The notes under the pieces were generated by a model. The model ran no database searches, was not told the origin of the DNA, and saw nothing but the letters and a program-made list of their open reading frames with translations. Shown here in pieces: positions 5,787 through 13,629 of a stretch of DNA of 18,449 nt; within the stretch, counting starts at the first letter, position 1, and every line of letters starts with the position of its first letter. This stretch comes from a bacterium (GTDB lineage: Bacteria > Patescibacteriota > Minisyncoccia > Minisyncoccales > JANBVM01), in NCBI GenBank assembly GCA_030591065.1, contig JAUVBU010000007.1:1-18449 (forward strand). Reading direction: 5' to 3'. A program made the position numbers and the translations under genes.

Positions 5787-8393
5787 TTATGGGTTAATTT
5801 TTATTTCAAAGGTTTCTGGATCAATTTCTATTTTATCTCCTTGTTTTATTTGGTTACTTAAAAGAGCTTTGGCTAAAACATTACCAAGCTTATCTTGAAT
5901 AACTCTTTTTAATTCCCTTGCTCCAAACTTTGGGTTATATCCAAGCTTAACTACTTTTTCTTTTATTCCTTCTGTAATAATAAAATTAATATCTTTTTTG
6001 CGTAAGTTCTTCTTTAGTTTTTTAAGTAATAAATGACTAATCTCTAAAAGATTTTCTTTACTTAACGCTTTAAATAAAACCACTGCATCAAATCTATTAA
6101 TAAACTCTGGTCTAAATATTGCTCTTTCGAAAAGAGAGTCTAGGAGCTTACCTTTAATTTCTTTCATCTCCTTCTTTTCTTTAATAGCTTCCAATATCAT
6201 TAAGTACCCGGCGTTAGAGGTGGCAATAATAATGGTGTTTTTAAAATCGACACTTCTTCCCAACCCATCCGTTAACGTCCCCTCATCTAAAACTTGTAAA
6301 AAAAGATTTAAAATATTTGGATGTGCTTTTTCTATCTCATCTAAAAGAATTAATGAAAAAGGATCTTCTTTAACTTTCGTAGTTAATAACCCTTCCTCTT
6401 TAGAGGAACCTATTAGCCTGGCGATATCTGAAACACTCTGGAATTCTGACATATCAAGCCTTATCATTCTATCTTCAGAGTTAAAATAAATTTCTGCTAA
6501 AGATTTAGCGGTTTCAGTTTTTCCCACCCCTGTGGGTCCTAAGAATAAAAAGGTTCCTATCGGTCCCTTTTTAATTGTAACCCCTGTTCTAGCACGCCTT
6601 AAGGCAGAAGAGAGCTCTTTTACTGCCTCGTTTTGATTAATGATACGCTGATGAATCAGCTCTTCCATATTTAACAAAATCTTTTTTTCCTTATCCTCTA
6701 TTTCTCCAATAGGAATTTGGGTTTTATCTGACATTATTCTTGCTATATGGCTTGGTAAGAGAAATTTACTTTTTGTAAAATTAGCAGCATAAACAATGGA
6801 TTCATCTAAAAGATCAATAGCTTTCTTAGGAAAAGGAACTGAGGCCATATATTTTGCGGTATATTTAATAATATCTCTAATCGCAGGATAACTAACAAAT
6901 ATTTTATACTTTGCCTCTAAGAAAGGGATTTGATTTTCTAAAACTCTCATGGTGTCTATTTCCGAAATTTCTGAAATTTCAACTTTCTCAAAAAGACCCA
7001 ATATAGAAGTGTTGGGTTCAATAAACTTATGAAGCCCTGAATAGTTTGTGATTGCTATCATTTGAAAGCTAGGTAAAGACAAATAAGAAGAAATAACACC
7101 AGAAAGGTTTATTATCCCAGGTCTTGTTTCTTGGCCTATATAATTATGGAAATCATCGATAACTAAAATAACATTTTTACAAAAAACAACCTCTTTAAAA
7201 ATTTCGTCTAAAATCATTTCAGCTTTTTCCCTTGATTCTGCTATTGAAAGAATAGACGCAACGTCAAGAGATATAACTCTTTTAAGGTTAACTTGAGCAG
7301 AACTTAGCCCAGAAAGAGACCTTCTGGCAAGTTCCTGTATTAATTTCATTCTTCCTTGTCCTGGTTTTCCAACCAATAAAACATTGTTTATTTCGTTTCT
7401 GCTTAGAATTCTTTCTATAGCAGACATTTCCTTTTTCATTCCAACTATCTCTCTAAATCCTTTTGCCTTAACTATATCAGACCAATCAGTAGAAAACTTA
7501 TCTAAAGTAGGAGTGTATCCTGAAGCCCAATCACTAGCTATAGATCCCCCCTTAGCTAAGTTTTTGTATTCCCAAAACCTTTCCTTTCCTTTTTTTCGTT
7601 TTTCTAGATCTTCAACCCACCAGCAAATATTTGTAACGTCTTCAGCCTTAAGGCGAGCTTCAATTAAAATCTTTTGAAAAACTCCGTTGTTTTTGGCTAA
7701 AGCAGAGAGAAGATCCCTACTTTCAATTCTTAAGTGGTGTTTCTTCTCAGCAATCTTTAAGGCGTCTAAAATTGTATCTTGAAAATCTTTAGAAAACTCA
7801 GGAACCCATTTTTTTCCTTTAAAGTTCTTTAACTCTTCCTTTAATATTTTTTTAGTTTTATTTAAATCTAAAAGTAGTCTAGAAAAAATAAAGTCTAACT
7901 TTTCGGTTTCCTTTAAAAGAAAAAAGAAAAGAATCGTTGAATTAATTTTTATCGTTTCTTTTTTTACTTCAGCTTCCTTCTCCTCTTTTTTAAAAGGTAT
8001 ATCTGGATTAGCTTTCGCAAATTTAATAGTTTTATAAATTATTTTTGCAGCCTTAAAATCTAAAACTTCAGCAACGTTAAGCTTTTTAGGATTAGCAATA
8101 AGTTGCTTAATAGTAATTTTAATTTTAGGCTTTTTAAATTTTAAATCTAAAAAGTAATGATTAAGTTTACAAATAAGATTTAAGTTAAAAAAGAGGAGTG
8201 ATAGTCCTAATAATTTACGATTTAAATATAAGGAAAAGCTATTTGATAAAAAACCGTATGAAAAAAAGAAGAAAGTAAAAAGAAAAAGCGCAGAAGATAA
8301 CTTCTTTAAAATGTTTACGAAATTAAAATTCAATACTTTATCCCAAACCACTCTTCTGAAAATAGTTGTTTTTTTAAGATTAAAATAAACCAT
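5787..8393 (-). CDS. Membrane-anchored Clp/HSP100-like AAA+ ATPase with a degenerate first ATPase domain
   Basis: An 868-residue two-domain ATPase of the ClpA/B/C type. Residues about 33-53 and 59-77 are two membrane helices that ClpC lacks. Two Clp-N-like repeats follow (about 108-250). In the first AAA+ domain Walker A reads GKPGQGRM (342-349), with Arg348 instead of Lys, and Walker B ends in Asp413-Asp414 instead of Asp-Glu. No long ClpB-type coiled coil separates the domains. The second domain has a normal GPTGVGKT (619-626), Asp685-Glu686, an arginine finger in RPEFINRFD and sensor-2 GARELKR. The pore-loop motifs (YRGEF in domain 1, GYVG in domain 2) are absent; a GSSKEEG stretch replaces the second. 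I see no IGF/LGF-type loop for docking ClpP. It probably works at the membrane in protein quality control or remodelling, but the substrate is unknown. It is last in its operon. Confidence 0.85.
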   Translation of the reverse strand: MVYFNLKKTTIFRRVVWDKVLNFNFVNILKKLSSALFLFTFFFFSYGFLSNSFSLYLNRKLLGLSLLFFNLNLICKLNHYFLDLKFKKPKIKITIKQLIANPKKLNVAEVLDFKAAKIIYKTIKFAKANPDIPFKKEEKEAEVKKETIKINSTILFFFLLKETEKLDFIFSRLLLDLNKTKKILKEELKNFKGKKWVPEFSKDFQDTILDALKIAEKKHHLRIESRDLLSALAKNNGVFQKILIEARLKAEDVTNICWWVEDLEKRKKGKERFWEYKNLAKGGSIASDWASGYTPTLDKFSTDWSDIVKAKGFREIVGMKKEMSAIERILSRNEINNVLLVGKPGQGRMKLIQELARRSLSGLSSAQVNLKRVISLDVASILSIAESREKAEMILDEIFKEVVFCKNVILVIDDFHNYIGQETRPGIINLSGVISSYLSLPSFQMIAITNYSGLHKFIEPNTSILGLFEKVEISEISEIDTMRVLENQIPFLEAKYKIFVSYPAIRDIIKYTAKYMASVPFPKKAIDLLDESIVYAANFTKSKFLLPSHIARIMSDKTQIPIGEIEDKEKKILLNMEELIHQRIINQNEAVKELSSALRRARTGVTIKKGPIGTFLFLGPTGVGKTETAKSLAEIYFNSEDRMIRLDMSEFQSVSDIARLIGSSKEEGLLTTKVKEDPFSLILLDEIEKAHPNILNLFLQVLDEGTLTDGLGRSVDFKNTIIIATSNAGYLMILEAIKEKKEMKEIKGKLLDSLFERAIFRPEFINRFDAVVLFKALSKENLLEISHLLLKKLKKNLRKKDINFIITEGIKEKVVKLGYNPKFGARELKRVIQDKLGNVLAKALLSNQIKQGDKIEIDPETFEIKINP

Positions 8394-8413
8394 AAACTAT
8401 TAAAAATTTCTAA

Positions 8414-8797
8414 TCAAAGACTTAAAAGTCTAATACCGTGATAAGTACTAAAGAATAAAAAGACGGGAATCATAAACCAAGCCAAGAATATTAAAAAGCC
8501 AACTAATAATATGGTTGCTTCAAATAAAATTCCGACAATTATTAAGCCGGTTCTAAAAAAAGCTCCTAAAAATCTGAAAATTAAATTAGAGAAAAGTGTT
8601 TCGAAATAAGAACTAAAACTAAACCCCCTAGCGTAAGTCATACTATATTTTTTCCAGGGAGAAAAAAGAGTTTTAATAAGTCGCGGGGTAGAAAAATAAT
8701 CTAATCCAAACCTAAGGAAATTCTTCCAAGCAAGCAAAATGTTTTTTGGTGTTTCGTAAAAATACCAAGAAATCCAATTTAAAAGTATTTCTTGCAT
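8414..8797 (-). CDS. Small membrane protein with an FSPWK motif
   Basis: A 127-residue protein of unknown function. Residues 1-75 are amphipathic, rich in Trp, Phe and Tyr, and carry LFSPWKK at 44-50. The C-terminal half (about 78-118) is strongly hydrophobic and should form two membrane helices. It lies 20 nt before the membrane-anchored Clp-like ATPase gene and 4 nt after another small membrane protein gene. The three are very likely co-translated and may form one membrane complex, which is inference from position and topology. I do not recognise a named family. Confidence 0.75.
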   Translation of the reverse strand: MQEILLNWISWYFYETPKNILLAWKNFLRFGLDYFSTPRLIKTLFSPWKKYSMTYARGFSFSSYFETLFSNLIFRFLGAFFRTGLIIVGILFEATILLVGFLIFLAWFMIPVFLFFSTYHGIRLLSL

Positions 8798-8801
8798 AAA
8801 A

Positions 8802-9140
8802 CTATTTTTTAATTAATTTAATACCTAAGCTAGCAACCTGATTACCTCCTAAAATTAAAATTCCTGCTCCCATTGTCCAAACTACTAAATCTAGGGTTTT
8901 AGAGATGCTTTCGGCTGGTAATAATTCTTTGAGCTCCCTCATCATCATTTCAACCATTTGAGACTGGCTCGGTAATCCATCGTTTAATGTTTCTGGTTCG
9001 GTTTTTACTATTTCAAAGTCAAATATTTCTGGGGCTTTTTCTTTTCCGGTAAAGATATTATAAGTAAAATTTATTGTGAAAAGAATTATAAAGATTCCCA
9101 TCAAGAAGGTCCCCCATCCAATTGTTTTAGTAGTGTCCAT
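8802..9140 (-). CDS. Small protein with two membrane helices, unknown function
   Basis: A 112-residue protein with hydrophobic segments at about residues 9-28 and 84-106. Between them is an acidic, Glu-rich linker (about 32-82) with a Met-rich stretch (QMVEMMMRELKELL) that is probably helical. No catalytic motif is visible. The helices would place the linker in one compartment, like a small scaffold or accessory subunit. It sits in the operon between prmC and the FSPWK protein; the 37-nt gap upstream contains TACAAT, which might serve as a weak internal promoter. Confidence 0.7.
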   Translation of the reverse strand: MDTTKTIGWGTFLMGIFIILFTINFTYNIFTGKEKAPEIFDFEIVKTEPETLNDGLPSQSQMVEMMMRELKELLPAESISKTLDLVVWTMGAGILILGGNQVASLGIKLIKK

Positions 9141-9177
9141 AATTTAATATTTTTAAGTTTCTTTGTGTTATTGTATC

Positions 9178-9861
9178 TTATATTTCTATTTTAGCAAAAC
9201 GATACTTTTTAAACTGGTCCTTATAAAATTTAGCTTTCTTATAGTCATTTTCCTTTAAAATTTTCTTAATTTCGGGAACTTGCAAGGGGTCAAACTCAAG
9301 ATATATTTTTCCGTTTTTCTTTAAAAATCCTTGAGCTGATCCTAAAAACTTTCTAATATGTTTCAATCCTTTTTTACCAGAAAAAAGAGCTTTCAGTGGT
9401 TCATATTCTAAAACAGACAAACCCACCTCTGCTATTCTTTCTTCGGCAACATAAGGAGGGTTAGCAAAAATAACATCATATTTTACGGAGATATCTTTTT
9501 TCTTTTTTTCTAATTTATTAAAAAAACTTGAAAGATAGACATTATATCTTTCTTTTGATATTTTATTTAATTTTAAGTTTTTTTTAATTTGAGAAACAGC
9601 TCCACTCTCAATATCAATAAAATCTACATGACTGTTTTTAATTTTTTTAAGGGTAGATATCCCAATACATCCCGATCCAGCAAAAATATCTAAAAACTTC
9701 AAATCTTCATCTTTTTTAATGTTTTCCTTAATTTCTTTTAAGGCTTTTTTAACCCAATACTCTGTTTCAATTCTAGGAATAAGAACCTTTTTAGATAAAT
9801 CTATTTTAGAACCTAAAAAAAGGGTAAAACCCTTTTTGTATTCAGGAGGAATTTTAATCAT
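9178..9861 (-). CDS. prmC: Release-factor glutamine methyltransferase PrmC (HemK), short form
   Basis: PrmC uses SAM to methylate the glutamine of the GGQ motif in release factors RF1 and RF2, which supports peptide release. Of 227 residues, VLIPRIETE (26-34) matches the family signature before the SAM domain, LDIFAGSGCIGI (57-68) is motif I, and NPPY (134-137) is the motif that holds the substrate amide. YEPLKALFSGKKGL is the usual downstream block. The protein is about 50 residues shorter than typical PrmC because the N-terminal helical release-factor-binding domain is almost entirely missing. The start overlaps the preceding gene by 8 nt. A related N5-glutamine methyltransferase with another protein target is possible. 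Confidence 0.88.
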   Translation of the reverse strand: MIKIPPEYKKGFTLFLGSKIDLSKKVLIPRIETEYWVKKALKEIKENIKKDEDLKFLDIFAGSGCIGISTLKKIKNSHVDFIDIESGAVSQIKKNLKLNKISKERYNVYLSSFFNKLEKKKKDISVKYDVIFANPPYVAEERIAEVGLSVLEYEPLKALFSGKKGLKHIRKFLGSAQGFLKKNGKIYLEFDPLQVPEIKKILKENDYKKAKFYKDQFKKYRFAKIEI

Positions 9862-10198
9862 TTAATCCCATTCTTTTTAACTCTAAAAGAGTGTCCTCTG
9901 GTATTTCAGGTAATTTTCCCTTTGGACTTACTCCAGGATAACGCCAAGCACTTATTACTTTAGTAGTTCTTTTTCTTTTAGAAGTTACATCTTGATACAT
10001 AGACCAAATTTCTGTTGGATATTTTTTTGTTCCCGTTTTTTGCATAACGGCAATTGTGTTTGGAGCAATTCCAAATTCTCTTCTATCTGGTTTTCTCATA
10101 ACCCTTTTTACCCTATTTTCAGATAAAGCATAATATCGCATCTTTCTTTTAACATGCATGGTCCAATAAAGTTGTGGTGATCCTTGAACTATTTTCAT
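9854..10198 (-). CDS. Small basic conserved-looking protein, unknown function
   Basis: A 114-residue protein, basic and rich in aromatic residues. It holds HVKRKMRYYALSENRVKRVM (15-34), then an Ile/Val-rich stretch and KVISAWRYPGVSP (80-92). The pattern of an HxxxRM-like helix followed by a beta-rich region ending in ISAWR loosely recalls DUF4258/BrnT-type small domains, but the match is too weak to name. It has no membrane helix or signal peptide. It starts 1 nt after the stop of the ATP-cone nuclease gene and overlaps prmC by 8 nt, so it is translated with both; a role in nucleic-acid metabolism would fit but is a guess. Confidence 0.7.
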   Translation of the reverse strand: MKIVQGSPQLYWTMHVKRKMRYYALSENRVKRVMRKPDRREFGIAPNTIAVMQKTGTKKYPTEIWSMYQDVTSKRKRTTKVISAWRYPGVSPKGKLPEIPEDTLLELKRMGLND

Positions 10199-11038
10199 TT
10201 ATTTAAGTAATATTTCTGCTTCTTCTACTAATTTCTCTATTTTCTTTATAGGCAGTTTTAATTCTTGAGCCAAAGCTTGCGCAGAGGTTTCTAAAAGATC
10301 TAATGCTAACATCTTCCCTCTTTGAGCAAAAACCTGTTTTAGGTATCCATTAAAGGAAGGTAAAATTGTAATAGGATAAAGGTTTGATTTCTCTATCAAG
10401 CTTTGTAATCCTTTTTTGGGCGGATATCTCCAGCCAAAAAGTTCGACATTCATACACTTAGAATATTTTATAGCTTTATTTGTAAATTTAGCGTTAGTGA
10501 CTAGTGTTGCTTTAAGGTTCTGATTATCAAAATATTGCCCGTTTGAAATATCTGAAAACCGAGCATAATTATACAAACTAACCTTTAAATCAACCTTGGT
10601 TCCGGGAAGATAATGATATTTACATTCACCAATACGAACCAACCCATCTCTTTTTGCAATAAAATCAATCTCGTAAGAAGATATACAGGCGCCAGAAATT
10701 ATTTGATTTAGCTTTACCTTAAAACCCTTTTTTGAAAAAATTTGTCCTATATATTTTTCAAAATCAAAACCGCTTGGACCTAATTTTCTCATAGCCTCCT
10801 TTAAAGAAAACTTAATTGATGTTTTGGGAGATTTTCTTAAAAGATACTCTTTTACTAAAACGGATATTTCTGAAGTTTTCATTCCAGAATAAGCTTCTTC
10901 GGCTACTTTTTCAGAAATCCTTTTAGCTAAATTTTTCGAAGCCCCCGACCTTCTACAAGATTGATATATTTTCTTAATAGAAAAAGGAAGGCTTTTCCCT
11001 TCGGAATTAATTATAAAAATAGAAACCATTTTAAACAA
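10199..11038 (-). CDS. ATP-cone domain fused to a PD-(D/E)XK (Mrr-like) nuclease
   Basis: This 279-residue protein begins with an ATP-cone-like nucleotide-sensing domain (about 5-90; PFSIKKIYQSCRRSG, then helices as in NrdR and ribonucleotide reductase). A restriction-endonuclease fold follows: Asp125 in EIDF and Glu138-Cys-Lys140 in GECKY form the D-x12-ExK active site of Mrr-type enzymes. The C-terminal 50 residues (about 228-279) look helical and may bind DNA. The architecture suggests a nuclease whose activity depends on ATP or dATP, probably in DNA repair or defence; its target is unknown. The gene overlaps the upstream PAP2-like gene by about 28 nt; a second start (Met4, 11029) would shorten the overlap. 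No methyltransferase or specificity partner is next to it. Confidence 0.8.
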   Translation of the reverse strand: MFKMVSIFIINSEGKSLPFSIKKIYQSCRRSGASKNLAKRISEKVAEEAYSGMKTSEISVLVKEYLLRKSPKTSIKFSLKEAMRKLGPSGFDFEKYIGQIFSKKGFKVKLNQIISGACISSYEIDFIAKRDGLVRIGECKYHYLPGTKVDLKVSLYNYARFSDISNGQYFDNQNLKATLVTNAKFTNKAIKYSKCMNVELFGWRYPPKKGLQSLIEKSNLYPITILPSFNGYLKQVFAQRGKMLALDLLETSAQALAQELKLPIKKIEKLVEEAEILLK

Positions 11039-11607
11039 AGATTTTTAATTTTATTTAACAAAAAAACTATTAATGTAGAAAAGAAAATTCCCGCTAAAAC
11101 ATCTCCGGGAAGATGAAATCCAGTATAAATTACCGAAAAACCAACCAAAGAAGCTAAAGAAAGGAAAAAAGAACTCCACTTTAAGTCTTTCTCTACTAAA
11201 AACGGAAGAGCAAAACCAAAGGCTAACATGGTAGTGGTAGAAGGAAAAGAAAACACACTAGCGTGCCACGGCCCTATTATCCTAGCCGAAAGAAAAGTGA
11301 ATGGTCTAGGAGCTTTAAATATAAGCTTAATAAATCTTCCTGTTATGTAACAAAAGGGTCCTGAAAATAAAGAAAAGAGTGCTAAAAATCTATAGTTTTT
11401 AAAAGCTAACATAGCTAATGGAATAAAACCCAATAAGAAAAAAATAGGCATCAATATTTCCAACACTAAAAAATCTAAAGTAGGGTTTGCTAACTTTTGA
11501 TTAATCAATAAATAAAGTTCGTTGTTTCCTATTAAGAAAACTAACAATAACAACGAGAAGAAAATTGTAAATAAAAAGAGAAAGTATTTTCTAATATTTT
11601 TTTCCAT
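11011..11607 (-). CDS. PAP2-like membrane phosphatase homologue lacking the PSGH histidine
   Basis: A polytopic membrane protein with about six hydrophobic segments and the PAP2 (type 2 phosphatidic acid phosphatase) layout. From the start at 11607 (198 residues), KxxxxxxRP is present (Lys94, Arg101, Pro102). PSGH is changed to PSTT (122-125), so the proton-donor His is lost. The third motif keeps His165 and Asp169, but its Arg is Val159. Family members remove phosphate from lipid phosphates such as undecaprenyl pyrophosphate; here catalysis is doubtful. An upstream ATG at 11637 would overlap the hydrolase gene by 26 nt. I prefer 11607, 4 nt after that stop, but neither start has a ribosome-binding site. 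Confidence 0.8.
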   Translation of the reverse strand: MEKNIRKYFLFLFTIFFSLLLLVFLIGNNELYLLINQKLANPTLDFLVLEILMPIFFLLGFIPLAMLAFKNYRFLALFSLFSGPFCYITGRFIKLIFKAPRPFTFLSARIIGPWHASVFSFPSTTTMLAFGFALPFLVEKDLKWSSFFLSLASLVGFSVIYTGFHLPGDVLAGIFFSTLIVFLLNKIKNLCLKWFLFL

Positions 11608-11611
11608 ATTT

Positions 11612-12148
11612 TTATTTAATTTCAAAAGAGTCTCCATGTCCTGGACAAATAATATTTCCTGGTTTCAATAAGCTTCTTAATTTTTGTAAAGAATTTAATA
11701 TTTCTGATTGAGAACCACCAGGTAAATCAGTTCTTCCATAACCATTTTTAAAAACAGTATCGCCAGTAAAAACATACTTTTCTCCAGCCAGGCAAATTCC
11801 TCCCTTGGTATGTCCAGGAGTATGAATAACTTCTAAGGTATCGTCCCCTATTGTTATTTTTTCTTTATCTTTTATAAACCTATCGGGCTTAAAATTAATA
11901 AAGCTTTTTTCTTTCTCGTGAATTAAAATTTCTGCACCAGTGGCTTCCCTAATAGCTTCGTTAGCTTCGGTATGATCAAAATGAAAATGAGTGTTAATAA
12001 TATATTTAACTTTAAATCCTAAACTATTAATTTCTTTTAAAATTTCTTCGGGCTCCCCCCCTGGATCAATTATTCCAATCTCGTTCTTTGAAATTAATAA
12101 ATAGCAATTTGCTCGTAGTCTCCCGAGGGAAAGACATTTAATCTGCAT
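11612..12148 (-). CDS. Metallo-beta-lactamase-fold hydrolase (glyoxalase II-like)
   Basis: A soluble 178-residue zinc hydrolase of the short glyoxalase II/YcbL type. The metal site is complete: HFHFDH (His54, His56, Asp58, His59), His113 in TPGHTKGG, Asp130 in FTGDTVF and His171 in CPGHGDS. The C-terminal helical domain of true glyoxalase II is absent, as in YcbL-like proteins. The likely substrate is a thioester such as S-lactoylglutathione or an analogue, but this cannot be fixed from sequence. It starts 8 nt after the SIMPL-domain gene in the same operon. Confidence 0.9.
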   Translation of the reverse strand: MQIKCLSLGRLRANCYLLISKNEIGIIDPGGEPEEILKEINSLGFKVKYIINTHFHFDHTEANEAIREATGAEILIHEKEKSFINFKPDRFIKDKEKITIGDDTLEVIHTPGHTKGGICLAGEKYVFTGDTVFKNGYGRTDLPGGSQSEILNSLQKLRSLLKPGNIICPGHGDSFEIK

Positions 12149-12156
12149 ATCTCATT

Positions 12157-12960
12157 TTAGTTTATGGCGTAGGTTATGGTAACACTAACTTCTATAGTGC
12201 TTTCCCCAATTTCAATTTCAGGAACAACGGCATCTCCTCCCCCCATTTCCATCATAGTTTTTTCCATATTATAAAAACGAGGGTAAGTATTGCTTTCTTG
12301 AAAATTAACGATCTTCATTAAATTAATTCCTAATTGAGAAGCTAGTTCTTCAGCCTTATCTTTGGCTTTTTCAATTGCTTCATTGCGAGCTAACACCTTA
12401 AATTCTTCCTCTTTATCAATCGTAAACTGCAAATTACTTATTTCATTAATACCCTGGTCGGTTACTCCTTTTAGAAGGGTTCCTATTTCGGACATATCTC
12501 TAATTTTTATTTGTAAGGATTGAACAACTTCGTAACCCACAAGGGTTCTTTTTCCAGTTGGATTGAAAGGATAGGCCTCCCAGTCTTTTACGTACTCATA
12601 ACGAGGATAAATATTAAAGCCAGTAGTCTTTAAATCTTTTTCCTCTACCCCACTTTCTTTTAAGAAAGAGATTGCCGCATTCATTTTCTCTGTATTTTTT
12701 TCAGTAGCTTCTGTTACAGTTTTAGCTTCTTCTTTAACTGAAATAGATACTATGGCTAAATCAGGTTTGGCAAAAACTTCACCGGTAGCTGTTACCGTAA
12801 TAGTTTCCTTGGCTTCAATTTCTTGACCTATATATTTTCCTTCTTTTATTTTATTTACAATCTCTACTCCGGTAAGAACCGTAAGAAATATAAATAAAGA
12901 AATAATAGTAATAAAAAGTATTCTTAGTAATTCTTTCCTTTCAATGTTTAAGTTTTGCAT
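12157..12960 (-). CDS. SIMPL-domain (DUF541) protein with an N-terminal membrane anchor
   Basis: A 267-residue protein with one membrane helix (about 12-33) and an extracytoplasmic SIMPL domain. It opens with ITVTATGEVFAKPDLA, continues with a long helix rich in Lys and Glu, and carries the DLKTTGFNIYPRYEY block and a C-terminal IEVSVTITYAI strand. SIMPL proteins form oligomeric cell-envelope assemblies (BP26, YggE); their biochemical activity is unclear, and YggE has been linked to oxidative stress. It is the first gene of the probable operon leading to the Clp-like ATPase. The 39-nt gap upstream has only weak -10-like sequence, so read-through from the V4R-like genes is possible. Confidence 0.9.
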   Translation of the reverse strand: MQNLNIERKELLRILFITIISLFIFLTVLTGVEIVNKIKEGKYIGQEIEAKETITVTATGEVFAKPDLAIVSISVKEEAKTVTEATEKNTEKMNAAISFLKESGVEEKDLKTTGFNIYPRYEYVKDWEAYPFNPTGKRTLVGYEVVQSLQIKIRDMSEIGTLLKGVTDQGINEISNLQFTIDKEEEFKVLARNEAIEKAKDKAEELASQLGINLMKIVNFQESNTYPRFYNMEKTMMEMGGGDAVVPEIEIGESTIEVSVTITYAIN

Positions 12961-12999
12961 ATTTACTATAACTTAATGTTTTTTAACTTTTATTAATAC

Positions 13000-13599
13000 T
13001 TACCAACTTAACAAAAACTCGTGATATTCATCATTTTTGTGGACACATTTTGTTTCTTCACAGGTCACCTTTTTACCTAATACCATTTGAAGTATACTAG
13101 AAAAAAATCCTTTTAAATTTTCGCAAACAATTGGAGTAAGGGAAAAATTTTCAAGTCTTACAGATATATGTTTTTCTTCTTTGTTAAAATCTGTAACACT
13201 GAGGTCTCCTACCGTATAGTTCTTTCTCCACATCTTGGGTACTTCTTTGATTACGTTATCAATAGAAACAAAATATCTTATAAAAAGCCTAATAATTAAA
13301 GAGGCCTTAGCTTCAAACCTTCCCATTTCTTGAAAATCTTTTTCGGTATAATTAAAAAGTCTTTCAATCACTGTTAGATTTATAGCCTCTAATCCTAATG
13401 GATAAAAATCCATAACTCTTTCTTTTCTATATTTAAGAGGATATCCTAATTCTGCAATTGTTTTCTCTAGTTTTACAAGGCCGTCTTCACCCTGCTTTGC
13501 TAAAACAAACTCGGCTTCAGTTTTTATTGCACTCCACCTAATCTCTCCTTTTATTTTCATAAATTCTTCAATTTCTTTTGGGGAAAGTATTTGGGTCAT
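13000..13599 (-). CDS. V4R-like ligand-binding protein, paralogue A
   Basis: One of four paralogues in this window, each exactly 199 residues. The C-terminal 50 residues match the V4R (4-vinyl reductase) pattern, with a glycine-rich helix region then CEETKC and EYHEF. The N-terminal 150 residues carry DFYPLGLE and a helical MGRFEAKASLIIRLFIRYF block. Cys159, Cys180, Cys185 and His193 are shared with all paralogues and could bind a metal. This copy alone has VHKND where the others have TFRGD. V4R domains usually bind small hydrophobic ligands or sense signals; the ligand here is unknown. It follows paralogue B by 30 AT-only-looking bases and is probably the last gene after the nuclease. Confidence 0.8.
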   Translation of the reverse strand: MTQILSPKEIEEFMKIKGEIRWSAIKTEAEFVLAKQGEDGLVKLEKTIAELGYPLKYRKERVMDFYPLGLEAINLTVIERLFNYTEKDFQEMGRFEAKASLIIRLFIRYFVSIDNVIKEVPKMWRKNYTVGDLSVTDFNKEEKHISVRLENFSLTPIVCENLKGFFSSILQMVLGKKVTCEETKCVHKNDEYHEFLLSW

Positions 13600-13629
13600 A
13601 TTTTTTTAAAGTTTTTTAAATTTTTTAAA

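Noticed and set aside
13600..13629. Direct repeats of TTTTTTAAA between V4R-like genes B and A
   Set aside because: This is simple A/T-rich spacer sequence with no consistent repeat unit or hairpin.
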